Below, one piece after another: positions 1-11,701 of a DNA stretch of 64,000 bases. Source of the stretch: Malania oleifera (taxonomy: Eukaryota > Streptophyta > Magnoliopsida > Santalales > Ximeniaceae); assembly GCF_029873635.1 (NCBI RefSeq), contig NC_080425.1, positions 39,187,390 through 39,251,389 of the forward strand. The letters are read 5' to 3'. The notes below the pieces were generated by a model that saw only the letters and a program-made list of their open reading frames with translations, searched no databases and was not told the DNA's origin. The translations under genes were made by a program, and so were the position numbers. Every line of letters begins with the position of its first letter. The first letter of the stretch is position 1.

Positions 1-9
1 TCAACTCTT

Positions 10-288
10 TTAGCTCTGTCGGTGCCATTCTGTACGGCGCTTTAGAAATTGGAGCTGTTCCGGCACTAGATCAATAGCAAACACTACCTCACGATTAGGA
101 GGTAGTCCCGGCAAATCCTCGGGGAAAGCATTTGGAAAATCCCTCACTATCGGGATACCCTCTAACCTCAACTCCCCTTCCAACACCTCTTTTACACTTG
201 CCAAATATCTCTGACAGCCTTTTAACAATAATCTTCTTGCCTGAATGGCAGATAACAACTGTGGTATGGTGCACACACATGATCCCAC
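10..288 (-). pseudogene. Protease-RT linker of gypsy Pol (M1), frameshifted at its C-terminal end
   Basis: The open segment holds the typical chromovirus linker, including FPNAFPEDLPGLPPNREV followed by an AIDLVP motif just before the RT domain. After AIDLVP the reading frame slips: the DNA that should encode the start of the RT fingers is read in the wrong frame and ends in a stop near position 10. An upstream ARRLLLKGCQ-like segment matches the same region of M2 and M3. It would have been part of the cytoplasmic Gag-Pol polyprotein. Identity of the domain is certain; the product is non-functional. Confidence 0.85.
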
Positions 289-474
289 GAATCTATACTC
301 CTATCCTCCTGGAGGTCTGAACACTACCTCTCTTTGATTACAGTTAATACTGGCATAATGGGCAGCTAGCCAATCCATCCCCAAAATTACCTCGAACCCA
401 TGCATATCTAAAACAACCAAGTTAGCTAGTAAAGACCTCCTCTGAATACAGACTGGACAGTTCCTGAGTACCTT

Positions 475-882
475 CTAACATATCTCTACAGCCCCTTTCA
501 GCGTAGCCACTGACAAACTAACATCCAACTGCTGAGTTTCTAACCCACATAACTTAACAAATTCTGAGGCAATAAAAGAATGAGTCACCCCTGAATCAAA
601 CAAAGCAATAGCTTTATATGACAATATTAAAATCGTACCTGTCACGACATCTCCTGCCGCCTCAGCATCTCGGGTGTCAATGCATAAACTCATATTGGGA
701 CGGTATTCCTCTACTGTCTGCCTCAAGGTGCCTGGTGACCTCCTTTGTATGGTATAGGAACAGGCGCGACAGTTGGAGGTGTTCAACAATCCCTCTCCAT
801 ATGCCCAGGCTGATAGCATTGGTAATAAACAATCTCCCTGACCTAACACTCCCTCGGGTGTTTCCTGTAGCATATGAGACAA
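475..882 (-). pseudogene. Retropepsin-like aspartic protease region of gypsy Pol (M1)
   Basis: The segment contains the catalytic triplet in ALFDSGVTHSFIA, the hallmark of retroviral-type aspartic proteases (DSG/DTG-A), followed by a VKLCGLETQ segment also seen in M2 and M3. Upstream are degraded Cys-rich residues that correspond to the Gag zinc knuckles. Unlike M2 (DLG) and M3 (DIG), the DSG triplet is intact here, but the adjacent Ala is Val. The reading frame closes at 475; between 289 and 474 the linker (including the MDWLA segment near 370-385) is readable only across stops. Protease would process the Gag-Pol polyprotein. Confidence 0.8.
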
Positions 883-1735
883 AGATGGGGCATTTGTCTG
901 CCCTATACTACCTGATCTCCCACTCCCTGTCTCTGTCCTCTTCTATTATCCTGCCACCTCCAAGGCCCTCTGTTGCACCCGACTAAAAATCTGAAGGCAC
1001 AGATCTCTTTCCTTGGCTCTGTGCTGCAGCACCTCTCCGCAGCCCATTCTCAATCATTGCAACTCTATCCACTATCTCTGCAAAATTCTGGGTTTAGAAG
1101 CTTATAACCTGCTCAAACAAACTCAGTCTCAAGCCCTCCTCGAACTTCCTTGCATTCTTTTCCTCATCTGGCACCAAATTTGGGGCGAACTGGGAGAGCT
1201 CGACAAATTTGGGGCGAATTAGATGCGAACTGTTGTACCATCATCTACCTCTGCATCAAGTGCAAGAACTCTACTACCTTCACACTTCTAATAGTAGCGG
1301 GGAAGTATCTCTCGAAAAATATCTCTCTAAAGTGGCACCACATCACCCTTACAAGGTCAAGAATCTACTCATCTAGTAATCTCGCTAATCTCCACCAGCG
1401 TTTATCTTCCCCAGTCAATTTAAATGTCGCAAACAGCACCTTTTGCTCATTTGTACATGGAAGAAATGCCAACATGTCCTCTATATCCTATACCTAATTC
1501 TTAGCTACTAGTGGGTCAGCTTCTCCATAGAACGACGAGGGTCTCATGAGCGTGAACTGCTCAATCGTGCAGCTCCGCTCCCTTGAACCTCTAACCATCT
1601 CTACCATCACCTGTTGGGTGATGCTACATAATACTGCATCAAGGTCTCTGCCACCCATACTAGAAGGCCTTACATCGTCACCTCTAGCCTATGCACTGCT
1701 ACTCCATGGGCCCATCCTGAAAATGGTATAAAACA
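883..1735 (-). pseudogene. Gag (capsid) pseudogene of gypsy element M1
   Basis: Minus-strand translation across several frames shows the retrotransposon gag domain: an ADPLVAKN segment near 1510-1550, then VLFATFKLTGEDKRWW near 1395-1445, then a degenerate RYFP/EFLHL block and the helical block near 1100-1200. The same order occurs in M2 (15200-15893) and M3 (36000-36996). Stops interrupt the frame, for example after AKN and after LLDE. Gag would form virus-like particles in the cytoplasm. Start is placed near 1735 by comparison with the M3 gag start. Confidence 0.75.
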
Positions 1736-2100
1736 ATCTTAGAATTTTATCATCTCAACATCACTAACACACTCAACAAACTAAACTTATAGAATATTCC
1801 TCTACAATCATCCATCTCCAATATCCTCAATCCCAATTTAAGATTCAGTCTTACTACTCAAAAATAAGAACCAATAGTATCCATGGTTTTCCTGAAATCG
1901 TCACCCCAGGAAAATCACAGAAAGAACCACGAAACTCCTACCTCCCAGGTCGCAAGATAGAACCCTAAATTCCCAATCTCATTCTTTAACAATAACTGAC
2001 TCATATCACAATCCACCCATCTCTTATTTTCCTCATAATCCATTCCTTTACTATGGTATTGTATTCCGCTGCTTACTAAAGTCTGCAGAACCTACCAACC

Positions 2101-2115
2101 TAAGCTTTGATACCA
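2101..2115 (-). promoter_or_regulatory. Primer-binding site of M1 (tRNA-iMet type)
   Basis: The minus strand reads TGGTATCAAAGC, one change from the TGGTATCAGAGC complement of initiator tRNA-Met. It sits a few bases inside the 5' LTR boundary at 2121, as expected for minus-strand DNA priming. Confidence 0.8.
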
Positions 2116-3289
2116 AACCGTGATGCCCTGATTTTCATAACATTTTTTTTTCAATAAAATAATAGTCAAACATTGGCAACCTCAAAACCCTAATACTATT
2201 TAAACATAACTAGACCCAAAGTGGGATACTGAGCAATCAGTCAAACTTATATAAACAACCCTATCAGCGGAAGTCAATATATACAAATCATCAAGAATAT
2301 AAATAACCAGAGTACTATATATCCATATACATAGACATATCTAACACAATCCCAAAAAAGCAACCAAAAACTCAAGGGGAAATATACATCCCTAGGTCAA
2401 AACACTCACCCTATCTATCAGGGTGTAGGCTCCCCTCTATCTCAGAGCTCTATCTCCTGGTCTGACATGATTTCCTGAAATATTTAGATATTTGGGTGAG
2501 ACACATCTTAGTAAGACTAAATAAATTATTTACAGTGTGTTGCAATAAGAGTTTCGTTATATCACAATGTACCTATTTTAGTGATAATACCATTTGAGGA
2601 AAATATACCAATTATTCCCTTAATCATATAAATATAAAACACAAGCTTTTATAAGCTTTAATTCCATTTTCAACTCACTCACATGCAACCCATATTTACC
2701 AGCGAAAGTTTCCGAGGATAGAGGAGATTAGACGCCCATACATGTAACTCCCTTCTGCTCTTATATCGTTTGTCACCCTACCCGATTAACTCGGGTGTGA
2801 CTACAACTAATACTTATTAGGGCACTCACCTTACTCAGTAAGCCCTCAGGCGGAGAGTTTCACTTCGCCTTATTTATTTATGTAATTATACTCACACTCT
2901 TTCTTTTCTCTTTCATTTCCATTTCATCATCTAGCACATGAGTGTCCTAGGTAACTAATACATCCGTGTCAATAACTCATGGCTACCCTAAGGATATTCT
3001 CCACACCATGCTTCCTTCCATGGTCAAGGTTGTGTGGCCCGAGATTGCATCTAAGCCACGGTTGGTCTACCTAATTAGATCAAAATAAACAATCCATATA
3101 CCTTTCTGTAGTATGAATGACTTGGCAAACCCTAGTCCGGACTCTTGGGGGGCAAAACCACCCTTCTCACTGGCTCATTCGACTACCAGGCCACACTCTC
3201 CACGAAACCGTGGGGTTGCACTTTTCATCTACTGGCATCGGTACCGTGCTTTCTATCACAATTCCTCCATCAAGGTTCTCATTTTCACA

Positions 3290-3730
3290 TTTACATCATT
3301 CATATTTCGTATTCCCATTGCAGTATTCTCATTGCAATTTTCACATTTCTAGTATTCACGTTTCAGTACTCAAATTGCAGAAATCTCATTGCAATTTTTA
3401 CATTCTCAGTATTCACATTTCCACATTCACATTGCAGTATTCACATTACAATATTCATATTCCAGTATTCACATTTCACATTGTAGTACTCACATTGCAA
3501 TATTCATATTTACTTATTCACATTTCAGTGTTCACATTTCAACATTCTCATTGCAGTATTTACATTGCAATATTCACATTTTCATATTCACATTTCATTA
3601 CTCATATCTCATCTCATAATGGTATATATCACATTTCAATGTTCTCAACATTTTCTATTTCTTTCTCATCTTTTCAATATTCATTCCATTCTCATAATAA
3701 TATATTTCACATTTTGAATATTTCAGCATT
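3290..3730. repeat. Degenerate minisatellite rich in CATTCACATTGCAGTATT-like units
   Basis: Many imperfect copies of a 15-20 bp unit (variants of TTCACATTGCAGTA and TTCACATTTC) follow one another. The array lies in the LTR of M1 at a position where other LTRs here carry their own, different minisatellites. Long open frames over it are by-products of the repeat, not genes. Confidence 0.8.
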
Positions 3731-3785
3731 CCTCAATAAAACAAATCCATCATTTCATAACTTTCAAATCCCAAAACATCATTGG

Positions 3786-5657
3786 TGTCACACCCTGAAC
3801 TCGCAGATGGGTCCCAGGTGTGAAAATAGTAACCTAACATGTCTTTGTATCAATTAAACATTCATGATACAATACTGAAAGGGGGTCTGACCCCATGGGC
3901 CACACGGAAGCCCTACAAAAACATGCACATACACATCCATACTCATCAAATTCACATCGGAAACTGTTCAATCTGTCCATATAACATACCATACCAGAGT
4001 CTATACAACACTAGAATATATGTTTCCATAATTACAAAACATACTTCGGGTGTCTACAAAAACCATCACGACAACCCGGTTACAAAACTCATACCTATCC
4101 AAGCACTAACTATAGCTAAACGATACCCCCGCTTCCGGATGCTAGAATGTCAGTTTCGGCTGCCTGAAGGACCTGAAAACATTTGTATATACATTCGGGG
4201 TGAGACACCTCTCAATAAGGAAGAAAGTGGGTTATATCAGTGTGTGGCATACCAGTGTTATTTTATGTAAAACCTAACACCGTACAATATGATACAGTTT
4301 CAAAACATTTCCATACAGTTCCATATAGTTCTATACACTTCCAGTATTTTCACAAATCTATTCCAATACATACAATACCCAAACATATAGTCAGTGTCAT
4401 CACACTCAAGCAACTGAAACCCTGTGATAAACGAAGCCTCATAGCGGTACGTCGCCAATATAGTATAGCTCACAGCCATCGATGACCAGCCGGAACACAC
4501 TGGTGATATTTCGCACCCATGGATATAGAGCCGGACACTCTCGCCCACAGTAATGAACCGGTACATGGCGCAGCGTATGTTAATTAGCCGCCATATAGCT
4601 ATTTCAGTGTACGGTTATTAGCCGCCACTAGCTAATTTCACAAAACCTGGAATCATTTTGGAACTCACGTTCCTATACTCATCAACATACGCTAATTAGC
4701 CACCACTAGTTGTTTTATAAAATACCTAGAACAATTACATACAACCATACATTACACACTTATTTGGTATACTGTAAATCATATCGTTTTCCAATTCAAG
4801 CATACAGTTTTATACAAATATGAATACGATCACCTCAATAATACAGTTTAAACACAACATACCATTTTCCAAACAAAGTAGAGATGATACCCAATATTCC
4901 CGATTTTCCCAAAAACTGTAACTCGAAAATCCCGCATTTTTACCTGATAGATTTCCCCAAATAAGTAGTGAAAACAAAAATACAATTGTAACCTATAGGT
5001 TTACCGATCTCAATTTCAAAAATAAATTTATATAAATAGAATCCCCTTACCTTAACTCAAAATCGAACCACAAACTCTACGACTCCCAAAACTATGAACT
5101 GAGACACCAAAACCTAAACAATGTAGAACAATACTTCCTTACAACTCATACTATTACACATATTTTGAAACAGAAATGAAAATCGAGCCTTACCTCGGTT
5201 TTCGATCAAAACTTGAAACTGCTCGAAACGAAATTTCAATCCGCTATTCGCGAAGAGAATCATGCCCTGAACTACACGGTAACGTCAAATTTACGATTTA
5301 GGTGATGAACGGCGAAGAAATTTAGAGAGAGAGAGAGTGATCTTCATGTTTTAGAGAGAGAGGGAGAGGATATTTTGAGTTTTCTTAGTGATTAAGCAAT
5401 GGAAACTGATATTTATAGCCCTTGACTCGATCGTCCTCGTCGACAAGTCACTGAAGGCACCTCATTGACAAGACGATAACCTCGTCGACGAGCATGAGAT
5501 CCCCAGTTTCCCAAAATCTCTCAGCTTCTCCTCGTTGATGAGCCTCTGAATTTCGCCGATGAGCAGCACCTAGACTTCGTCGACGAACTTTATTCAATTA
5601 CCAAATTTACCCTTCTTTTATATAATTAATCCACATATCACGGTTTGGGTTCTTACA
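3786..5657 (-). mobile_element. Solo LTR E nested in the M1 LTR (1.87 kb, minus orientation)
   Basis: It begins TGTCACACCCTGAACTCG and ends GGTTCTTACA, with no internal coding region. Flanking pentamers ATTGG (3781-3785) and ACTGG (5658-5662) fit a target duplication with one change. It contains the GGTGAGACACCTCTC block (4199-4219), a GCGGC-like core, a GA tract near 5320, a minus-strand TATA box (GGGCTATAAATATC near 5408-5421) and GTCGAC palindromes at 5425-5600. Solo LTRs arise by LTR-LTR recombination of a full element. Confidence 0.75.
5408..5600 (-). promoter_or_regulatory. Putative LTR promoter: TATA box with GTCGAC palindrome cluster (LTR E)
   Basis: On the minus strand, TATAAATA near 5410-5420 is preceded upstream (higher coordinates) by at least six variants of CTCGTCGACGAG, such as CCTCGTCGACAAG, CCTCGTCGACGAGC and CTTCGTCGACGAAC, plus mutated forms (CTCATTGACAAG, CTCGTTGATGAG, TCGCCGATGAGC). 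Position and symmetry suggest promoter elements; function is inferred. Confidence 0.5.
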
Positions 5658-6246
5658 ACTGGGTTTCTATTATATTCTTTTCTGCACAAAAACATTTCAA
5701 TATATGTTTACTTCATATTCCCATAGTTCATCATACAGTTCACACAACCCAGTTTCAAACATATTCTCAATATAACTCATATGGCACACAGTTTCATCTG
5801 TTATTCATATCATAATGCATACTGTTAAAAATATCATATAACCATTTTCATATATTCATTCAACCCATAATTTCTAAAATACTGCTATAATTTATTCCTC
5901 TTACCTGACTTACTGAGAGGTCCACTAAGACCCTAAACCCTACACTCCACGACGTTCGCAACTCAAAAGCTTGAAATTCACATTTTCCCAAATTAATAAA
6001 CTCAATCTCCAGAATATTAACATTTTGTATTCCCTAAGCCCCAAATACTCCAATTTAACAATTAAAACAAATATTTAACACCCTTACCTCAGTTTTGGAG
6101 TGGTGCCCTAGAACTCCAAATTGAAAATCTGCTCCATTTAAGTTGTAGAGAATCTTCAAACGAACCTCTTCGTATCTTTTGATAGTCAATTCGAGCTAAG
6201 GTCGGAGCGAAATCGTAGAGAGAAGGGAGAGAGAGTCATAGGTTTT

Positions 6247-6278
<32 letters not shown>

Positions 6279-6523
6279 TTTGTTTAATTAAAACAATGAA
6301 GCTTGCAGGATCCCTTTTATTTCCACACTGCAGAGAAGACCGTCGCCGATTTTGTCAGACTCTCAAGAAATCGTCACCGATTTTCTACTTAATCGGCTTA
6401 ATTTTTATCGTTCAGCCACTTACTCAACTGCAGTAAAACCATATAACCGTCTACGATTTTCTTAATGCTCCATAAAATTGTCGCAGGTTTTCTCTTCACC
6501 AACCCAAAAATCCTCCTTTTCCA

Positions 6524-6582
<59 letters not shown>
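6524..6582. repeat. (ATT)n microsatellite
   Basis: About 59 bp of uninterrupted ATT repeats close to the right end of the M1 LTR. The poly-Leu and poly-Tyr open frames over it are artefacts. Confidence 0.95.
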
Positions 6583-6584
<2 letters not shown>

Positions 6585-6600
6585 TTTTCAAGTCTTTATA

Positions 6601-7640
6601 GAAGTGGGAACATATTTCTATGGATTTCGTCACAGGGTTACTATCAGCACTTCAAGGACATGACGCCATCTGGGTAGTCATTAAGTGATTAATGAAGACT
6701 GCCCATTTTCCTCTAATCAAAGTTAACTACTTTATAAGTAGTTTGGGAGAGATGTACACGCAGGAGAGAGTTAGACTATATGGCATGCCAGTGTCCATCG
6801 TATCTGATCCGGACCCACAATTCATGTCACAATTTTGGAAGAGTTTACAAGGAGCCGTGGGTTCTCAGTTGACAATCAATACAACATTTCATCCTCAAAC
6901 TGATGGACAGACAAAGAGGACTATACATATATTAGAAGATATGCTGCGGGCCTATGTTTTGGATATTGGTGGTAGTTGGATCTAGTATATGCCACTGGTT
7001 GATTTTTCTTATAAAAATAGCTACCAGACAAGTATTGGGATGGCACCGTATGAAGCATTGTATGGTCGTAGGTGCCGATCTTTGTTATCCTGATAGGAGA
7101 CTGGTTAAAGACAGATTATGGGGCCAAAGATTGTTCAACATACTTCTAAGAAAATCAGACTCATTTGAGACAGAATCAAAGCAGCTCAAAGTTGATAGAA
7201 AAATAATGCAGACACTCGCCAACAAGAGTTGGAGTTTGGCGTAGGAGATCACGGGTTCTTGAGAGTTGCACCAATGAAAGGAGTGATGAGATTTGGGAAG
7301 AAAGGTAAGCTGAGCCCTAGGTATATTGGGTCGTTTGAGATACTGGAAAGAGTTGGTCCAGTTGCCTACAGGGTGGCATTACCCAGCTCTATCTAGGATC
7401 TATGACGTATTCCACGTGTCTATGTTTATGAAGTACGTCCCAGATCCTTTACACGTGATCAATTATGAATCACTGGAACTCCAAGATACCCTATCATATC
7501 AAGAGGTGCCAGTTCAGATTCTGGACCGAAGGAACAGGAATTACGCACTAAAAGGATCCCATTGGTAAAAGCACTCTGGCGCAATCACGCAGTCGAGGAA
7601 GTTTCATGAGAGTTAGAGGATAAAATGCGTTAGAGATATC
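6601..7640 (+). pseudogene. Integrase core to chromodomain, array unit U0
   Basis: Starts inside integrase (KWEHISMDF-like, lost to the M1 LTR at 6600) with the first catalytic Asp region, then VSIVSDPDPQF (second Asp region) and HPQTDGQTKRTIHILEDM (catalytic Glu region), YEALYGRRC, the C-terminal barrel (GKLSPRYIGSFEILERVGPVAYRVALP) read over a frame change, HVSMFMKYVPDP, and a degraded chromodomain (EVPVQILDRR...). The frame is broken by a CAG-to-TAG stop at GGSWI*YMP (6982-6984) and several slips. A ~104-bp stretch present in the other units is missing at about 7650. Confidence 0.85.
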
Positions 7641-7830
7641 CACAGGTGTTCTAGGTTATGAAGGGTTTTGGGAGAGTTTTATTTTTATGTGATTGATTGT
7701 AATCTCCTAAGATCTCTATTGTAACCACGGTATTCCTTCGCCATGAGTGAAGGTAATTAGTAAAGATTCAGTGGTTTGTTTTTCAGTTGGTGATATAAGT
7801 GATGATTAACAAATTTTGAGGAAGAAATTT

Positions 7831-7847
7831 TTATAAGGAGGGGAGGA
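7831..7847 (+). promoter_or_regulatory. Polypurine tract before U1
   Basis: TTATAAGGAGGGGAGGA immediately precedes the LTR start TGTAGAGACC at 7848, as in a 3' purine tract used for plus-strand priming. Equivalent tracts occur before U2, U3 and U4 (about 41075-41091, 45650-45666, 50492-50508). Confidence 0.75.
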
Positions 7848-8620
7848 TGTAGAGACCCGAAAAAGGAAAAAAAAATAATAAATAATGAAAATGGTAAAGA
7901 AAAGGAGAGAAGTGGGTTTGGCACATGCCAAACCGTTGACGATTTTCTGAGCTTTGGAAAAATCGTTGACGGTTTTGAGTTACCGAGGCTCAGTGAGGGT
8001 TAAATGGTAAAAATCAAGTTGGTTAAAAACCACACCATTGATGGTTTCAGGAAAACCATCGACGGTTTTGTCTGGGATAGTGGCTTATAAATAGGGCAGC
8101 AGCTCATTTTGTTTGGGATTTTAATCACTCTCTCTCTCCTCTCGCCTAGGGTTGCAAAGCTCTGCTTCTCTCTCTTCAATTTCTGTCAAACAATTTGCCT
8201 GATTGATAGTCAAACGCCATTTCTAAGGACTAATAATGACCCTCGTCAATTTAAGCGGATTAGATTAGCCGTTTGGGGGTCTTACGCACCACTCCAAAGT
8301 TAAGGTAAGGAGAATGAATAATGTAAGTTGTATTTAAAGATTAACTGGTTAAACTGAGATACGAGAACCTAGGAATGTTATAAGGGTAGTTATCTCGAAA
8401 TTAAATTGATTAAACTAAGGTATATGAATATAGGGTTTTGAACGAACGGTGCAGGCACTATTTTAGGATCGTTGCAGGCATTTCTCCAAAAATCATGTAA
8501 AGGGAATAAATTATGTCAGGCATTTTGGAAATTAATTGATTAATTTAAAGCATGAGAATATGAAAATATGTATATGATTTCCTGATGTATCAGGCATTTG
8601 AAAAATACTGGTTTAGATTA
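7848..8620 (+). repeat. Truncated LTR segment of array unit U1
   Basis: The segment begins TGTAGAGACCCG and carries four palindromic boxes, a TATA box (TTATAAATAGGG near 8085-8097), a CT-rich leader, and an AGGTAAGG sequence. It ends about 750 bp in, before the minisatellite and GGTGAGACACC block found in the complete LTRs, and is fused to integrase sequence. It is therefore only the 5' third of an LTR. Confidence 0.8.
7928..8097 (+). promoter_or_regulatory. Promoter-like cluster in U1: four ACCGTCGACGGT-type boxes plus TATA
   Basis: Boxes ACCGTTGACGATTTT, ATCGTTGACGGTTTT, ACCATTGATGGTTT and ACCATCGACGGTTTT precede TTATAAATAGGG. The same four positions are occupied in U2 (41175-41315), U3 (45748-45900) and U4 (50590-50735). 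Differences between copies are mostly CG to TG or CA. U2 has lost the TATA sequence (TTCTAAATAAGG). Confidence 0.6.
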
Positions 8621-9112
8621 TCATATATTTTTCTAGGCAATTATAATATTATGGAATATTTACAAGAGTTCTTTTGGTGGAGTAAATGAAGATGGAAACT
8701 ACCAGATACGTGGAGCAGTGTTTGAGATGCCAGTAGGTTAAAGCTAAGCATCAATGACTGGCGTGACCATTGCAACCACTTCATATCCTTGAATGAAAGT
8801 GGAACATATTACTATGGATTTCGTCGTAGGGTTACCACCGACACTTCATAGACAGGACGCCATCTGGGTAGTCGTTGACTGATTAACGAAGATTGCCCAT
8901 TTTCTTCCAATCAGAGTTAACTACTCTATGAGTAGATTGACAAAGATATATAGGCAGGAGATAGTTAGATTGCATGGAGTGCCAGTGTTTATTGTATCTT
9001 ATCGGGACCCATGGTTCACATCACAATTCTAGAAGAGTTTACAAGGAGCCTTATGTTCTCAGCTGACATTTAGTACAACATTTCATCCTTAGACCGATGG
9101 ACATACAAAGAG
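8620..9112 (+). pseudogene. Integrase N-terminal half, array unit U1
   Basis: Follows the shared LTR/pol junction. Recognisable are the FFWW segment, the zinc-finger CLRCQ, WEHITMDF with the first catalytic Asp, and PWFTSQF, ending at the DGHTKS-like segment, where M2 inserted (TSD AAGAG left copy at 9108-9112). Stops are frequent (for example after VVD and in the KSLQG region). The unit continues at 40116 after the M2 complex. Confidence 0.8.
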
Positions 9113-11265
9113 TGTAATGACCTCAAAATTACTGCCATTATATATATATATATATATATATATATACTATTACTCTAATACCCATAATACTATTCACTAT
9201 AACATCTCGGACCCAAAGTGGTACCGAGGATACCTGTTCACAACATATACCACCTAAGCAGCAAAACACATAAAAATGCATTAACCTTGTTTATAATACC
9301 AGAGTTTCAATATTTCTAAAAATATACATATACATCTCTCAAAAGAAACACAATGCCCTAAGTGGATACCCAAAAATACAACTCCCCAACTCAAAATTTA
9401 CCCTGCAACTAGGGCAACACAAAAGTCCTCTCTATCTCTGAGCACGCTCCACACTCCTATCTGGATCACCTAAAATATTTGGAATGTTGGGGTGAGACAC
9501 CTCTCAGTAAGACGGAATAAATTATAGCCAGTGTGTGGTAAATGAGTTATACATGAATTGCATAATTAATAACTCAACTATGTCGGGTAACATTTCAATA
9601 TACAACATATCATGACTCACACCTACACCTTTTAAAATAAACTTTCTATTTGAACATACTTATAACTATGATAGGTAGTTTATGTTCTCTGTAAAAATAT
9701 ATACATATATTTATATAATTGTGAAAGCTTCCCTGAATTGATACCTGTATGCATGATTTAACCCCACATGCTTGAGTTGTGCGGCCCGTGGGCGGGACTT
9801 AACACTGGCTGGCCTACTAGGCTAAGCAAACTATAACCTCTGTAGTACGATTGGTCTCCTCAACCTGGACCGTCTACCAAGGAACCTACGTCTCTCCTCT
9901 AGGCACAATCGACTGTTCATTTCCACACTCTATCTGAGATGTGTGGTTGCACTCTATACTATGATAGCTACGGTACCATGCTCTGTAATCTGTACTGGTC
10001 CATCAGGGATCTGATACTATGTAATACTATGTCTATATATTACTGTTTTACCATAATTCTGTATAAACTGTAGTATCTGTAAATCATTACTCTGTAATGA
10101 CTGTATATCATGGTTCTACAAAAGCTATGTACAATCATGGTTCTGTAAAAACTATAAATAATCATGGTACTATAAAGACTGTACAAAATTTTGTATTAAA
10201 TCTCAGTACTATATTTGTTATTTCTCATGCCACACGATTTAAATAAAACTCTTTTTATAATGTATGGTAAAACTATATTTTCCTGCTATATGAAAATAAT
10301 ACATATCATTCGTAAAACTTTCCTGTAACCCAGATATCTGGATTTTCACAAATATACCACCACTGTAAAATTCAAATCCCATATCACATGCTATACTTTA
10401 ATTAATAAAATTTCTAAAATTAACCGTCGTAACTTATTCCCCTTACCAGATTATTGAGAGGCCTGCAAATACACAATACTTACGCCCGCGGCGTTCAGAA
10501 CTCTAAAATCCTGAAATCACATAACCCCAAAATAATATCACATTCACATTTTCCTCGGATCCATGTACTCCATTTAACCAAGGAAACATCAAATAATTAA
10601 TTATTTATCACTCTTATCTCATTTCCTAAGGAAATGCCCGTAGGAATCCTAAACTTAAGCTTGCGGCGTTCACATCAAAACCCTCTACTCCAAAAATCCC
10701 AATTAATCAATTCACCCCAAAATTATGCTCATATTCACATTCCTAGGCCTATATACCCGTTAAACCAATTAAAAACACCAAACAACATCATAAACAACTT
10801 CCTCACCTTAGTTTGGGATGGTGCCTGAAATCCTTAGAACACAATTTTGCTCTGGTCAAATTGAAGAGAATCGCAGCTAGGCTGTAGAAACAGAGTCTAA
10901 TTGTCGATTACGTGATTCTAAAGTGGGAAAATGAAGAGAGAAAAGGAGGGTTTTGCAACCTTCCAGAGGATAAAGAGAGAGCTTTTGAATTTTTAAAAAG
11001 AAAAATGACCTGCAGCCCTTTATAAGTATTTTGTCTCTCAAAAAAACCCTTCACAGTTTTCTTAGGCTCTCAGAAAATTGTCGCCAATTTTCTCTTTAAC
11101 CAGCCCAGTTTTCATCGTTTACCTTTTAACCAGGCCGCGGTAAAACCATATAACGATCGATGGTTTTCTTAGCTCTTCAGAAAACTGTCGTCGATTTTCT
11201 CCTCACTAGACCATTTTTCTATTTTCTTTATTTATTTTTAATATTATATCTTTTGGGTCTCTACA
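9113..11265 (-). mobile_element. 3' LTR of M2 (2.15 kb)
   Basis: Begins TGTAATGACCTC and ends GGGTCTCTACA, followed by TTCTCCCCTCCTTA, the reverse complement of a purine tract. It includes a TA microsatellite (9138-9166), the GGTGAGACACCTCTC block (9491-9511), a GTGCGGCCCGTGGGCGGGACTT-like core split here as GTGCGGCCCGTGG and GCGGGACTTAACACTGG (9780-9805), a CTGTA-rich minisatellite (10060-10190), and degenerate GTCGAC boxes at 11048-11200. The left TSD pentamer is AAGAG. Confidence 0.85.
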
Positions 11266-11701
11266 TTCTCCCCTCCTTACAAAAATCCGTCCTTGAAATT
11301 TGCTATCTATGTTATATACCAATCTCTGAGGAAAACTTGTTGTAATTTTATTAATTACCCACACTTATGGCGGAGGAATACCGTGGTTAGAAGAAAGAGT
11401 TATAGGAGACTACAATCATTTAGACAAAAAGAAAACTCTCCAAAAATCATTTATAACCTAAAACCAAAAACACTAACTATCCTACCCTATACTATACAAG
11501 TCAAAGAAATACATACACTGCTATTTATTTTATTCTACTCTTAACATCTCATCTCTGATCTCCACTGAACATATGTGGATATCGCTGGCACATCTATTCC
11601 TTTAATTTTCACGAAACCTCTTTGACTGCATCGTTGTGCCATAGCACTTTCACCAGTGGAATTTTTCTTTGTACGTAGTTCTGTTCCTTTCAATTTAGAA
11701 T
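11266..11701 (-). other. M2 purine tract and 3' untranslated stretch
   Basis: Contains the minus-strand purine tract GTAAGGAGGGGAGAA at 11266-11280, then AT-rich DNA equivalent to the region between the pol stop and the tract in the array units. Around 11580-11700 the chromodomain coding sequence is recognisable only weakly. Confidence 0.6.

Larger units (their letters stand above)
1..2115 (-). mobile_element. Minus-strand Ty3/gypsy element M1, 5' internal part (gag, protease, start of RT)
   Basis: Read on the minus strand, this stretch runs leader, gag, zinc-knuckle region, retropepsin, then the linker into reverse transcriptase, which leaves the window at position 1. The PBS at 2101-2115 and the LTR from 2121 confirm orientation and the 5' end of the element. 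All coding parts carry stops and frameshifts, so this is a dead copy. The protein style (protease linker, gag RWW motif) matches the M2 and M3 elements, which I place in the Tekay/Del chromovirus group by family knowledge. The 3' LTR lies outside the window. Confidence 0.85.
2121..6600 (-). mobile_element. 5' LTR of M1 (about 2.6 kb without its nested insert)
   Basis: The LTR begins TGATGCCCTG directly after the PBS and ends near TTATA at 6600, where plus-strand integrase sequence of array unit U0 begins. It contains the GGTGAGACAC block (2495-2515), an AT-rich centre, a nested LTR at 3786-5657, a GA tract at 6250-6274 and degenerate GTCGAC-type palindromes (6338-6495). The right end is TA rather than CA, so the exact boundary is approximate. 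The other TSD copy is outside the window. Confidence 0.7.

Noticed and set aside
3113..3857. Long overlapping plus-strand ORFs (up to 246 codons) rich in Phe, His and Ser
   Set aside because: They cover a degenerate minisatellite in the M1 LTR; three frames are open at once, which is a repeat effect, and no domain is seen.
6465..6677. Open frames with poly-Leu or poly-Tyr runs
   Set aside because: They are translations of the ATT microsatellite in an LTR.
8600..9112. A normal complete gypsy element starting with a 5' LTR at 7848
   Set aside because: No PBS, gag, protease or RT follows the LTR segment; the same short LTR-pol junction recurs in four units, so it is an array, not an intact element.
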